Shown here: in pieces, positions 17,457 through 25,777 of the stretch
Layout: every line of letters starts with the position of its first letter
Numbering within the stretch: position 1 is the first letter of the stretch
Source: JAHDNZ01 sp036721855
GTDB taxonomy: Bacteria; Bacillota; DTU065
DNA length: 64,000 bases
NCBI GenBank assembly: GCA_036721855.1
Contig: DAIMKF010000003.1
Span: forward strand, 1 to 64,000
Reading direction: 5' to 3'
Position numbers and translations under genes: made by a program
Notes under the pieces: model-generated
Databases searched by the model: none
What the model was told of the DNA's origin: nothing
The model's input: the letters and a program-made list of their open reading frames with translations, nothing else

Positions 17457-17741
17457 ATGCTCCGTATTAATCTACAGTTTTTTGCGTCTAAAAAAGGTGT
17501 AGGTAGTAGTAAAAACGGTCGTGATTCAGCCGCTCAACGTCTGGGTGTTAAGCGCTTTGGTGGCGAGATGGTTTCTGCAGGGAGCATCCTTATCAGGCAG
17601 AGAGGAACGAAGATTCATCCCGGTTGCAATGTAGGACTGGGTAAAGATCATACCATTTACTCTCTTATCGACGGCTATGTAACCTTTGAGCCAAAGGGCA
17701 AAAATGGCAAAAAGGTCAGTGTATACGCTTTAGCTGATTAA
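17457..17741 (+). CDS. rpmA: 50S ribosomal protein L27 with Prp-cleaved N-terminal extension
   Basis: A 94-residue L27 precursor. It starts MLRINLQFFASKKGVGSSKN; the Prp recognition motif is LQFFA, with cleavage before SKKG, exposing the residues that reach the peptidyl transferase centre. ATG 17457 is preferred over the in-frame GTG at 17448 because AGGAGG (17443-17448) is at proper spacing only for the ATG. A terminator follows directly. Confidence 0.96.
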   Translation: MLRINLQFFASKKGVGSSKNGRDSAAQRLGVKRFGGEMVSAGSILIRQRGTKIHPGCNVGLGKDHTIYSLIDGYVTFEPKGKNGKKVSVYALAD

Positions 17742-17755
17742 GCTGTACTGCAAAC

Positions 17756-17789
17756 TAAGCCCTTCGGGAAATCCCGAAGGGCTTTTTTG
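17756..17789 (+). terminator. terminator of the rplU-prp-rpmA operon
   Basis: AAGCCCTTCGGG pairs with CCCGAAGGGCTT around AAAT and is followed by TTTT. A textbook rho-independent terminator. Confidence 0.93.
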
Positions 17790-17821
17790 AAAAAGGGCTT
17801 TTGGTGAGAGGGGGATTGGCT

Positions 17822-18562
17822 ATGCACAGCGAGGTTGTGAATTTGATTCTAGCAGCAGGAGAGATGCTTCTAACCTCAGGTGCTGAAGTATACAGAACTG
17901 AAGAGACCATGGAAAGAATGGGCAAAGCTCTAGGCTATTCGGTAGAGGCCTATGTCACACCGACAGGTATCTTTTTGACCGTAGGCAAAGATCAAGAATT
18001 TTTAACCAGAATCAGACGTATCCATTACCGCACCGAGGATCTGGGGCGTATTGCCGGTGTTAATGCTATCTCAAGAGAATTGGCAAGAGGTGACTTGACC
18101 CTACAAGAAGCAAGCCAAAGAATAAAAGAACTGCGGGGGTTAAGCTATACTACCTTACAGAGGATTTTAGCGGTGATGGTAGCTAGTGTAAGCTTTACCT
18201 TTATCTTAGGCGGCAGGCAAATGGAACTAATAGTTGCCGCTATAGCCGGATTAATTGCCTTTAGTGTCACTAGAGTTCTGGAACATTTTAATGCCAATTA
18301 TTATCTTTCCGGTATCGCAGCCTCATTTTTAGTGGCTAATTATGTCTATATGGCCCAATATTTTCTTCCTGAGATAAGCGCACCTCTGGTTTTAGTAGGT
18401 GGTCTCATGGTGCTGGTTCCCGGGGTTGCCATGGCCTCGGCCGTGAGAGATATTGTGCAAGGGGAACTGCTTTCTGGAACCAGTAGAGCTGCAGAGGCTT
18501 TGGCTATAGCTGCGGCCCTTGCGGCAGGTTCAGCTCTGGCCCTTGGCCTTTGGAGGTGGTAA
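17822..18562 (+). CDS. threonine/serine exporter family protein, N-terminal half (ThrE/DUF1212)
   Basis: A 246-residue membrane protein of the ThrE/YjjP family. The cytoplasmic N-terminal segment contains the family motif SGAEVYRTEETMERMGKALGY (residues 20-40, in parts SGAEVYRTEET), followed by about five hydrophobic helices. In this split form it works with the small DUF3815 protein encoded directly after it. It probably exports amino acids or organic acids; the substrate is unproven. Start ATG 17822 lies behind GAGAGGGGG. It is inserted between rpmA and obgE, a clostridial arrangement. Confidence 0.82.
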   Translation: MHSEVVNLILAAGEMLLTSGAEVYRTEETMERMGKALGYSVEAYVTPTGIFLTVGKDQEFLTRIRRIHYRTEDLGRIAGVNAISRELARGDLTLQEASQRIKELRGLSYTTLQRILAVMVASVSFTFILGGRQMELIVAAIAGLIAFSVTRVLEHFNANYYLSGIAASFLVANYVYMAQYFLPEISAPLVLVGGLMVLVPGVAMASAVRDIVQGELLSGTSRAAEALAIAAALAAGSALALGLWRW

Positions 18563-18563
18563 G

Positions 18564-18992
18564 GTGAATTTTTACGATCTGACCCTCCAGTTTTTGGCAG
18601 CTTTTTTAGCTTCCGGTGGTTTTGCGGTGCTTTATAAGATCCCCTTAAATCTGCTTTTTTACGCCTCGCTGGTAGGAGCAGTCGGCTGGCTGGGGTATTT
18701 GGCAGTAGTACCTTTTTCGGGAGCTGTGTTTGCTACGTTTGTAGCAGCGGCTGTGGTATCGCTTTTAGCCGAAGAATTATCGAGATTTTTAAAAACCCCT
18801 GCCACTACCTTAGCGGTTCCGGGTATAATACCTTTAGTACCCGGTATGCGGGTCTACCGCAGTATGGAATGCTTTTTACAGGGAGATAATCTAGGCGGTC
18901 TTAACGAAGTGGCTATGACCCTGCTTGTAGCAGGTGCTATTGCCTTTGGTCTGGCCGTTGTTGGCTCAATGTTTAGGCTAAAAAAGAGGTGA
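18564..18992 (+). CDS. threonine/serine exporter family protein, C-terminal half (DUF3815)
   Basis: A 142-residue polytopic protein with four hydrophobic segments and the motif VPGIIPLVPGMRVYRSM near residues 85-101, diagnostic of ThrE_2/DUF3815. The start is GTG at 18564, one base after the upstream stop and behind GGAGGTGG; it gives MNFYDLTLQFLAAFL. Longer in-frame options overlap the upstream gene. It complements the upstream half to form a full transporter, as in the two-gene ThrE systems. Confidence 0.82.
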   Translation: MNFYDLTLQFLAAFLASGGFAVLYKIPLNLLFYASLVGAVGWLGYLAVVPFSGAVFATFVAAAVVSLLAEELSRFLKTPATTLAVPGIIPLVPGMRVYRSMECFLQGDNLGGLNEVAMTLLVAGAIAFGLAVVGSMFRLKKR

Positions 18993-18996
18993 TCGG

Positions 18997-20253
18997 GTGT
19001 TTGTTGATCATGTTTATATAAAAGTTGAAGGTGGCAATGGCGGAAACGGTATAGTCAGTTTTCGCCGAGAAAAATATGTACCTTTAGGTGGACCTGACGG
19101 TGGCGATGGCGGAGATGGGGGTTCGGTAATCTTTGAAGTTGATGAAGGTTTAAATACCTTGCTTGATTTTAAATATCAAAGGCAATATCAAGCTCAAAGA
19201 GGCGCCAACGGTTTAGGTTCTAATCAAATAGGTAAAGACGGTGAAGAACTTATTGTTAGAGTACCACCGGGAACCATTATTAAAGATCGTCAAAGCGGAG
19301 AGATTTTAGGTGATTTAATTAACCACAAAGAAAGGCTGGTTGTGGCCAAAGGAGGCCAAGGAGGCCGAGGCAATACCCGCTTTGCCAACCCAAAGAGGAA
19401 AGGGCCTCGCTTCAGTGAAGCAGGACAAAAAGGCGAAGAACGCGAACTGGAATTAGAACTAAAGCTTCTGGCCGATGTGGGTTTAGTAGGTTTTCCCAAT
19501 GTCGGGAAATCTACTTTAATCGCCAGTGTTTCTAAAGCCAGACCTAAAATTGCCAACTATCCTTTTACCACACTGGTGCCCAACTTAGGAGTGGTTAAGG
19601 TAGGTAACTATCAATCGTTTGTGATGGCAGATATTCCCGGTTTAATCGAAGGAGCCAGCGAAGGTATCGGTCTTGGCCATGCTTTTTTAAGGCACATTGA
19701 AAGAACCAGACTTATCGTCCATTTAGTTGATGCCTCGGGAACAGAGGGCCGTGATCCCGTTGAGGATGTCGCTGTAATCAGAGCCGAATTGAAAAAATTT
19801 AGCCCCGATTTAGCAAAAAAACCGGAGATCCTAGTGGCGAATAAGATAGATCTAGGTTGTGAAGCTAATCTGACCAGACTAAAAGAAGCCTATGGTGACA
19901 TTTTAGCCATATCGGCCGTAACCAAAGAAGGCGTTTCAGAACTTTGCGAGGTTATTATCCAAACCCTCCAGACCCTGCCGAAAAAAGAAAGAGCAAAACA
20001 AAGAGTAGAGATTACTCCGGAGTTTAAGGAAACAGATGATTTTACCATTGAAAAAACCGACACCGGTTTTATTATAAGTGGCAAATCTCTGGATTGGGTT
20101 TCTCGTTTTGATATACGCAATTTTGAAGCCTTGCAATATATTGAGACCAGACTGGAATATCTTGGAGTTATGGAGGCACTAAAAAACCAGGGTGCCAAAG
20201 ATGGCGATATTATACAAATCGGTGAAATGGAATTTGAATTTATCTTTGGATAG
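18997..20253 (+). CDS. obgE: GTPase ObgE (Obg/CgtA)
   Basis: A 418-residue Obg GTPase for late 50S assembly and stress/sporulation control. The glycine-rich Obg fold is at residues 1-158 (GGNGGNGIVSFRREKYVPLGGP…). The G domain has G1 GFPNVGKSTL (168-177), G3 DIPGLIEGA (about 213) and G4 NKID (about 283). The C-terminal OCT domain is at about 340-418. The GTG at 18997 is behind AAGAGGTGATCG. In Bacillus Obg is essential and needed for sporulation initiation. It starts the obgE-proB-proA-nadD run. Confidence 0.96.
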   Translation: MFVDHVYIKVEGGNGGNGIVSFRREKYVPLGGPDGGDGGDGGSVIFEVDEGLNTLLDFKYQRQYQAQRGANGLGSNQIGKDGEELIVRVPPGTIIKDRQSGEILGDLINHKERLVVAKGGQGGRGNTRFANPKRKGPRFSEAGQKGEERELELELKLLADVGLVGFPNVGKSTLIASVSKARPKIANYPFTTLVPNLGVVKVGNYQSFVMADIPGLIEGASEGIGLGHAFLRHIERTRLIVHLVDASGTEGRDPVEDVAVIRAELKKFSPDLAKKPEILVANKIDLGCEANLTRLKEAYGDILAISAVTKEGVSELCEVIIQTLQTLPKKERAKQRVEITPEFKETDDFTIEKTDTGFIISGKSLDWVSRFDIRNFEALQYIETRLEYLGVMEALKNQGAKDGDIIQIGEMEFEFIFG

Positions 20254-20301
20254 GGGGCATCGCTATGAAAAGCGACTATCTTCCGTGATGTAAAAAGAGT
20301 A

Positions 20302-21393
20302 GTGATAAAAGTGGGCACATCAAGTCTCACTTACGAAAACGGCAACCTTAACCTTAATGCTTTTGAGATATTAGTCAGAGCAGTGGCTGATTTACACAAT
20401 TCGGGAGTGAGCGTGGTTTTAGTTTCCTCGGGGGCCATTGCCGCCGGCATGAGCCGTTTAGGTATTGAAAAAAGGCCCAAGGCTATCCCTGTTAAGCAGG
20501 CAGCCGCAGCAGTCGGGCAACCGCTTTTAATGCATCTTTACGAAAAACTTTTTGCCGAATATGGCAAAACCGTAGCTCAGATTCTTCTGACCCGAGAAGA
20601 TCTGGCTCTTCGCAATCGTTATGTCAATGCGCAAAACACCTTTCAGACGCTTTTAAATGAAAATGTTATACCCATTGTCAATGAAAATGATACCGTAGCC
20701 ATCGAAGAATTAAAATTCGGTGATAATGATTCTCTCTCAGCCCAGGTGGCAGCTTTGTGCGAAGCTGATCTTTTAATAATCTTTTCGGATGTAGAGGGGT
20801 TATTTACAGCCGATCCGCGCCAGGATAAAGAAGCTAAATTAATATCAGAGGTTACTTCTTTAACCGATGAACTCTGGGAAAAAGCCTCCGGAGCTGGTTC
20901 CAAAAGAGGCACCGGGGGGATGTATACTAAGCTATTAGCGGTCGATATAGCCACTAAAACCGGTATTGCCGTTATAATTGCTCATGCCAAAGAGCAAAAA
21001 AGACTAAAGGAGATTCTCGATGGCCTTAGCATTGGCACCTTTTTTTATCCCAATAAGGAAACCCTGCGGGGGAAAAGCCGCTGGGTAGCCTTTGGTGCTT
21101 GTTCGAGCGGAACTATTGTGATTGACGGTGGTGCCAAAGAAGCTTTGCTTAACGAAGGTAAAAGTCTCCTCTCCAGTGGTATTTCAGAGGTAAAAGGCGA
21201 GTTTAACAAAGGTGATGTGGTTGATATCGAAGATCAAGAAGGTCAGATTATCGCCAGAGGCCAGGCTCGCTATAGTGCAGGCGAGCTAAATCAAATCCAA
21301 GGACTATCTTCTTTTGAAGCTACCAAGCTTTTAGGGAAAGAGGTTAATACCGTAGTGCACCGCAATGATCTAGTGCTTTTTAGGAGGGATTGA
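20302..21393 (+). CDS. proB: glutamate 5-kinase (apparent N-terminal frameshift)
   Basis: A 363-residue glutamate 5-kinase for the first step of proline synthesis. The amino acid kinase domain has IKVGTSSLT at the N-terminus, VSSGAIAAGMSRLG, and NENDTVAIEELKFGDND. A C-terminal PUA domain lies at about 275-355. The only canonical start in frame is GTG 20302, which has a poor ribosome site and cuts into strand 1. A well-placed AGGGGG and ATG (20265) lie upstream but in another frame. Removing one A from the AAAA at 20268-20271 would give MKATIFRDVKRVVIKVG, a normal ProB N-terminus. Sequencing error, real mutation or phase variation are all possible. Confidence 0.9.
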   Translation: MIKVGTSSLTYENGNLNLNAFEILVRAVADLHNSGVSVVLVSSGAIAAGMSRLGIEKRPKAIPVKQAAAAVGQPLLMHLYEKLFAEYGKTVAQILLTREDLALRNRYVNAQNTFQTLLNENVIPIVNENDTVAIEELKFGDNDSLSAQVAALCEADLLIIFSDVEGLFTADPRQDKEAKLISEVTSLTDELWEKASGAGSKRGTGGMYTKLLAVDIATKTGIAVIIAHAKEQKRLKEILDGLSIGTFFYPNKETLRGKSRWVAFGACSSGTIVIDGGAKEALLNEGKSLLSSGISEVKGEFNKGDVVDIEDQEGQIIARGQARYSAGELNQIQGLSSFEATKLLGKEVNTVVHRNDLVLFRRD

Positions 21394-21394
21394 G

Positions 21395-22633
21395 ATGTCT
21401 GATCTATATCAAAAAAGCAAACTGGCTTTTGAGGCCGCAAAGACACTCTCCTTACAATCTAGCTTACAAAAAAATACGGCCTTGATAGAGATGGCCAAGG
21501 CCCTAAAAGCTAGCGAAACCGAAATATTAAAAGCCAATGAGCAGGATCTCTTAGAAAACCCCCATCTTTCCACAGCCCTGAAAGATCGCTTGCTTTTAAC
21601 ACCAAAAAGGTTAGAAGCTATGGCTAGCGGTCTAAGGGAGGTAGCCGACCTAGAAGATCCTATTGGCCATGAAATTTATATGACCCAAAGACCAAACGGC
21701 CTTAAAATCCGAAAAGTCCGGGTGCCAATCGGGGTAATCGGTATTATCTACGAAGCCAGACCCAACGTTACCTCTGATGCCGCGGCCCTTTGCTTAAAAG
21801 CGGGCAATGCTGTTATTCTAAGAGGCGGTAGCGAAGCTTTTCATTCCAATCAAGCCATAGCTAAAGCACTAAAAGCCGGTTTAGCCCGGAGTTTAATTTC
21901 GCCTGATGCGATTCAAATAATTGAAGATACAGATAGAGCAGTAGTAGCGGAGATGATTAGGCTTAGGGAATACCTGGATTTGATTATTCCCCGCGGTGGT
22001 GCCGGTTTGATTAAATTTGTCACCGAAAACGCTACCGTACCGGTAATAGAAACCGGGGTTGGCAACTGCCATATCTATATCGACAAAGATGCCGATTTAG
22101 AGATGGCCAAAGAGATTATCATTAATGGGAAATGCCAAAGGCCCGGGGTCTGTAATGCCCTGGAGAAGGCTTTAATCCATGAAGATATAGCGGCGGAGTT
22201 TTTGCCTGTAATCTCAAAGGAATTAAAAAGCCGGGGTGTCATCTTAAAAGGCTGTCCTTATGCCAGACAGTTCCTGCCTGAGCTTGAAGTGGCAGATCAA
22301 GACGACTGGTCGAAAGAATACCTAGATCTAATCATGGCCATTAGAGTGGTAGAGAGTTTAGACGATGCCCTGATGCATATAGCTAAGTATTCTTCCAAGC
22401 ATTCAGAAGCTATTGTTACCGGCAATTACTTTACGGCCAAGCGTTTTGAAGCCGAGGTAGATGCGGCAGCAGTTTATGTCAACGCTTCAACCCGTTTTAC
22501 CGATGGAGCTGAATTTGGCTTGGGTGCTGAGATTGGGATCTCTACTCAAAAGCTACATGCCAGAGGACCGATGGGCTTAGAAGAACTGACCACTGTAAAA
22601 TATGTTATTGAGGGAGAAGGACAGATCAGATGA
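21395..22633 (+). CDS. proA: gamma-glutamyl phosphate reductase
   Basis: A 412-residue aldehyde dehydrogenase-fold enzyme that reduces gamma-glutamyl phosphate to glutamate semialdehyde with NADPH. Visible family motifs are RPNVTSDAAALCLKAGNAVILRGG (about 125-148, read in parts) and the catalytic cysteine in GKCQRPGVCNALEK near residue 250. The ATG follows AGGAGGGATTGAG, one base after proB. It overlaps nadD by four bases. ProC is not in the window. Confidence 0.96.
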   Translation: MSDLYQKSKLAFEAAKTLSLQSSLQKNTALIEMAKALKASETEILKANEQDLLENPHLSTALKDRLLLTPKRLEAMASGLREVADLEDPIGHEIYMTQRPNGLKIRKVRVPIGVIGIIYEARPNVTSDAAALCLKAGNAVILRGGSEAFHSNQAIAKALKAGLARSLISPDAIQIIEDTDRAVVAEMIRLREYLDLIIPRGGAGLIKFVTENATVPVIETGVGNCHIYIDKDADLEMAKEIIINGKCQRPGVCNALEKALIHEDIAAEFLPVISKELKSRGVILKGCPYARQFLPELEVADQDDWSKEYLDLIMAIRVVESLDDALMHIAKYSSKHSEAIVTGNYFTAKRFEAEVDAAAVYVNASTRFTDGAEFGLGAEIGISTQKLHARGPMGLEELTTVKYVIEGEGQIR

Positions 22634-23232
22634 AGATTGGTATTCTAGGCGGCACCTTTGATCCGGTTCACTGGGGGCATCTTTTTATGGCTGAGGTAGC
22701 CAGGGAAAAAGTCGGACTAGACTGTGTTTATTTTGCCCCGGCTAATATTCCTCCGCATAAGAAACAGGCCACAGCTACAGCTGAAGACAGGCTGGCTATG
22801 ATAGAACTCTCCCTGGCGGAAAACCCCTATTTTAAGATTGGTCTTTGGGACTATGAACGAAAAACCCCGGCTTTTACCTATCAGACCATGGCGGAGTTAA
22901 GTCGGAAATTTCCAGACACGGAGATCTATTTTATCGTAGGCGGAGATTCACTGAGGGATTTTAGTACTTGGAAAAAACCCGAGGAGATTATTAAGTATTG
23001 CAAAGTAATTGGGATAGCAAGGCCGGAGGCAGATTTTAGCCACAGTGAATTTATTAAAGAACATGCCAAAGACTTTATTCTCATTGACTCGCCACCGATA
23101 GGCATTTCCTCGACCGAGATTAGAAACAGACTTCAGGCAGGTTTAGATGTCAGGTATTATCTTCATCCGGCAGCGTATGAATACCTTAAACTGAAAAAAA
23201 TCTACGCCAAAAAAGCTAGCACTCTTTCTTAA
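22630..23232 (+). CDS. nadD: nicotinate-nucleotide adenylyltransferase
   Basis: A 200-residue NadD making deamido-NAD from nicotinate mononucleotide and ATP. The nucleotidyltransferase motif GGTFDPVHWGHL is at residues 7-18 and the C-terminal ISSTEIRNRL near 158-167. The ATG overlaps the proA stop (ATGA). In most Firmicutes nadD is followed by yqeK and rsfS; here a terminator follows immediately and those genes are absent. Its stop codon is inside the terminator loop. Confidence 0.95.
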   Translation: MKIGILGGTFDPVHWGHLFMAEVAREKVGLDCVYFAPANIPPHKKQATATAEDRLAMIELSLAENPYFKIGLWDYERKTPAFTYQTMAELSRKFPDTEIYFIVGGDSLRDFSTWKKPEEIIKYCKVIGIARPEADFSHSEFIKEHAKDFILIDSPPIGISSTEIRNRLQAGLDVRYYLHPAAYEYLKLKKIYAKKASTLS

Positions 23233-23250
23233 AAAAGAGGCTAGCTTTTT
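23210..23250. terminator. bidirectional terminator between nadD and rarA
   Basis: AAAAAGCTAGC (23210-23220) pairs with GCTAGCTTTTT (23240-23250), extended by an inner CTCTTT / AAAGAG pairing. A- and T-runs on both flanks let it stop transcription from nadD (plus) and rarA (minus). The nadD TAA (23230-23232) lies in the loop. Confidence 0.85.
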
Positions 23251-23275
23251 ATGTTGAAAGTAAAAGCTATAAGGC

Positions 23276-24574
23276 TTACTTTTTGGGTGAGCTTTTAGGA
23301 GAGGTAGTTCGATCTAGTTCTCCCGGCAGATAGAAGGTTTCTAAAAGACCTTCCGGCAGATACCTTTGAGATACAACATGGCCGGGATAATCGTGGGGGT
23401 AGAGATAACCTTTACCGTAACCTAATATTTCCAGGCCGCCTCTGCTGCCATCGCGCAGATGATTGGGTACTTGCGGTTGTTTGTTTTTTTCTATATAAGC
23501 CAGGGCTTTATCGATGGCCAGATAGGCTGAGTTTGATTTGGGAGAAAGACAAAGATAGATAGTTGCCTCTGCCAGCGGGATGCGACCTTCGGGTAGACCG
23601 ATGCGGTTTACGGCTTCGGCTGCACTGACAGCCATGGTTAAAGCAAACGGGTCTGCCAGGCCAATATCTTCGGAAGCTAAAATTATTAATCTTCTGGCTA
23701 TAAAAAGGGGATCTTCACCGGCATAGAGCATACGAGCAAGATAATAGATAGCGGCATTTGGATCAGAACCACGTACGCTTTTTATAAAGGCACTGATCAC
23801 ATCGTAGTGTTCATCTCCACCTTTGGTGTAGTTTAAGATGGGCTTTTGCACTACATCGGCCAGGGTTTTTTTGTTTAGCCTCACACGGCCATCAACTCTA
23901 GGAGCAGCTAAGACACAGAGTTCAAGAGTATTTAAGGCCTGACGGGCATCACCGTTGGTTAGTATGATTAACCTTTCCAGGAAATCTTCCTCTAGGTCTG
24001 TCTCAAACTCTCCTAGGCCTCTTTCTTTGTCAGCTAAAGCGGCCAGAAGAATTTTCTGAATAGCTTCGTTTGTAAGGTATTCTAATTCTACTAAGCGGCA
24101 TCTTGAAAGCAGAGCTTTGTTGACACTAAACATCGGGTTTTCAGTAGTAGCTCCGATTAGAATAAGGGTACCGTCTTCAACATAGGGCAAAAGGGCATCT
24201 TGTTGCGCTTTATTGAAGCGATGAACTTCATCAATAAAAAGAATAGTTTTTTTGCCCCTTAAGATAGCTTCTTTAGCGTTTAAAACCGCAGCTCTAAGAT
24301 CATTAACACCGCTAGATACCGCACTTAAGGTTATAAAATTAGCTTGAGTTAGATTGGCAATAATGCCGGCTAAGGTTGTTTTGCCAGAGCCGGGAGGTCC
24401 AAAAAGAATCAGGGAGGGAACTTTATCATGCAGGATCAACTGTTCTAAGACACTGCCTTTGCCAACAGCCTTATCTTGACCATAAAACTCAGCTAAGGTT
24501 CGTGGTCGCATGCGATCAGCAAGAGGAGCCTGCCTTTTTATTGCCTCTTGTGATACCTGGCTAAAGAGATCCAT
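23276..24574 (-). CDS. rarA: replication-associated recombination protein RarA (MgsA)
   Basis: A 432-residue AAA+ ATPase of the RarA/MgsA/WRNIP1 family, acting at stalled forks with SSB. The N-terminus LADRMRPRTLAEFYGQ is typical. Walker A is GPPGSGKTTL (about 59-68), Walker B FIDEVHRFNKAQQD (about 109), and sensor 1 GATTENP (about 140). The C-terminal tetramerisation domain contains GSDPNAAIYYLARML. It lies 19 bp downstream of an ArsR-family gene on the same strand, an unusual pairing that suggests co-transcription. Confidence 0.95.
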   Translation of the reverse strand: MDLFSQVSQEAIKRQAPLADRMRPRTLAEFYGQDKAVGKGSVLEQLILHDKVPSLILFGPPGSGKTTLAGIIANLTQANFITLSAVSSGVNDLRAAVLNAKEAILRGKKTILFIDEVHRFNKAQQDALLPYVEDGTLILIGATTENPMFSVNKALLSRCRLVELEYLTNEAIQKILLAALADKERGLGEFETDLEEDFLERLIILTNGDARQALNTLELCVLAAPRVDGRVRLNKKTLADVVQKPILNYTKGGDEHYDVISAFIKSVRGSDPNAAIYYLARMLYAGEDPLFIARRLIILASEDIGLADPFALTMAVSAAEAVNRIGLPEGRIPLAEATIYLCLSPKSNSAYLAIDKALAYIEKNKQPQVPNHLRDGSRGGLEILGYGKGYLYPHDYPGHVVSQRYLPEGLLETFYLPGELDRTTSPKSSPKK

Positions 24575-24593
24575 TTAAAAAGGCCTCCTTATA

Positions 24594-24959
24594 CTAGTTT
24601 TTATTGTCGTTTGGACTCTGGCAATCACGCTCTAAGTCTTTAACATTGGCAAGAAGAGGCATTATCTCCTTGAACTCAGCCAAATCAGCTAGTTGACATT
24701 GGCAAAGCTTGGTAAGATCAGAGGCCAGATCTAGCAATGAATCTTTACTGGTTTGATAATAGATCCACTGTCCCCTACGTTTATCTTCAGCCAAGCCAAC
24801 GGCCTTAAGCCTTCTTAAATGTTGGGAAACAGCCGGTTGACTGATATTAAGCAGTTTGGCCAGTTCACAGACACTAAACTCTCTTTCCATAATTAATTTG
24901 AGTATTTTTAAGCGGGTCAGATCACTTATCGCTTTAAGACGACCAAGTAGTTCTTGCAC
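24594..24959 (-). CDS. ArsR-family metalloregulator-like repressor
   Basis: A 121-residue winged-helix regulator. The DNA-recognition region VCELAKLLNISQPAVSQHLRRLKAVGL (residues 31-57, read in parts) is classic ArsR. Cys32 in SVCELAK occupies the alpha-3 metal-site position of ArsR/CadC proteins, and a CQCQLADL segment near 87-94 could add thiol ligands. The GTG start follows AAGGAGG. No transporter or metal-resistance gene adjoins it; the downstream gene is rarA, so the regulated target is unclear. It might sense redox or thiol stress rather than metal (inference). Confidence 0.85.
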   Translation of the reverse strand: MQELLGRLKAISDLTRLKILKLIMEREFSVCELAKLLNISQPAVSQHLRRLKAVGLAEDKRRGQWIYYQTSKDSLLDLASDLTKLCQCQLADLAEFKEIMPLLANVKDLERDCQSPNDNKN

Positions 24960-25108
24960 AGTAATCCTCCTTTTTTAGGCTATATGAGCTTTTACCGAAC
25001 CTGCTTTTTCCAGGCAACTAAGGAGTAACAAAAGTAAGGATGAGCTCAACAACTATAATTTAATTATATGCTTATAAAGGGGTACAGTCAAAGAAAAGGT
25101 TTTTTAGG

Positions 25109-25595
25109 CTATAGGTGGCCTAAGTTAATTATACAATCCACCGCTTGGATGCAGATTTTCAATTTATACCAGTCAAGCGGTTTTAGGTTATATTGGAACT
25201 CTCCCAATGCAAGTTTTTCATTCCAGGTTCCGTCATAACGCAAGAGAGCAATGCTTCTGGGGTTAATTGTTATTTCATACCCCACCCAGAGTTCTTGCAT
25301 TCTTATAAAAAAGGTCAAAGAGCCATGCTCATTGCTCCATTCATTAACTCTAAACTCGGTTTCCCAGGCATAGTTTTGCCAAGAGTTTTTCTCCTCGAGA
25401 TAGACTGCTCCTATAGCATAGAGATCATATTCAAGACCATGGGAGGTAAAATGCCAGGTATCCCTAATAAGGCCCCACTTTTCAGTAGAAGGAAGTAAAA
25501 TCATCTGTTAAGATAAGTTGGTCTAAGTTAGCTTCAGCTTTTCGAGGGAAAACTAAAACGATGGTTAGAGAGATAAACAAAAAAAGAAGTATTAT
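25109..25595 (-). pseudogene. decayed gene for a secreted LamG-like (concanavalin A-fold) protein
   Basis: A strong TAAGGAGG (25610-25603) is followed at ideal spacing by ATA (25595) where a start should be. That frame encodes a signal peptide (LLFLFISLTIVLVFPRKAEA) and then LDQLILTDDFTS. A one-base shift near 25500 moves into the frame STEKWGLIRDTWHFTSHGLEYDLY…, ending early at 25109. The DDF…W…TWHF pattern resembles the N-terminal domain of the GDPD at 41888-43273. Start-codon loss, a frameshift and C-terminal truncation all point to a dead gene. The frameshifted part alone reads as a 131-residue ORF but has no ribosome site. Confidence 0.65.
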
Positions 25596-25643
25596 TAAAG
25601 GACCTCCTTAGTTAATAAAAGATAAACACTCTTTAACTGCTCT

Positions 25644-25659
25644 ATAGCAATAATGCTAT
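25644..25659. promoter_or_regulatory. palindrome in the divergent region upstream of the metallophosphoesterase
   Basis: ATAGCA and TGCTAT flank ATAA (25644-25659), about 120 bp upstream of the metallophosphoesterase and 50 bp upstream of the decayed divergent gene. It could be a shared operator; no regulator is assigned. Confidence 0.3.
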
Positions 25660-25777
25660 TCTTGCCAAAAACAATTGCTAAACCAGAAAGACAACTAAAA
25701 AACATTTTTCAAGGAGTTACACTCAAAATAGGGAAAAGAAATAGAGCTGAGTATCTTTAATTTAAGGAGGAGCGAGA

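Noticed and set aside
17457..17510. L27 N-terminal extension as an anomaly
   Set aside because: It is the known Prp-cleaved extension of Firmicutes L27, with the protease gene adjacent.
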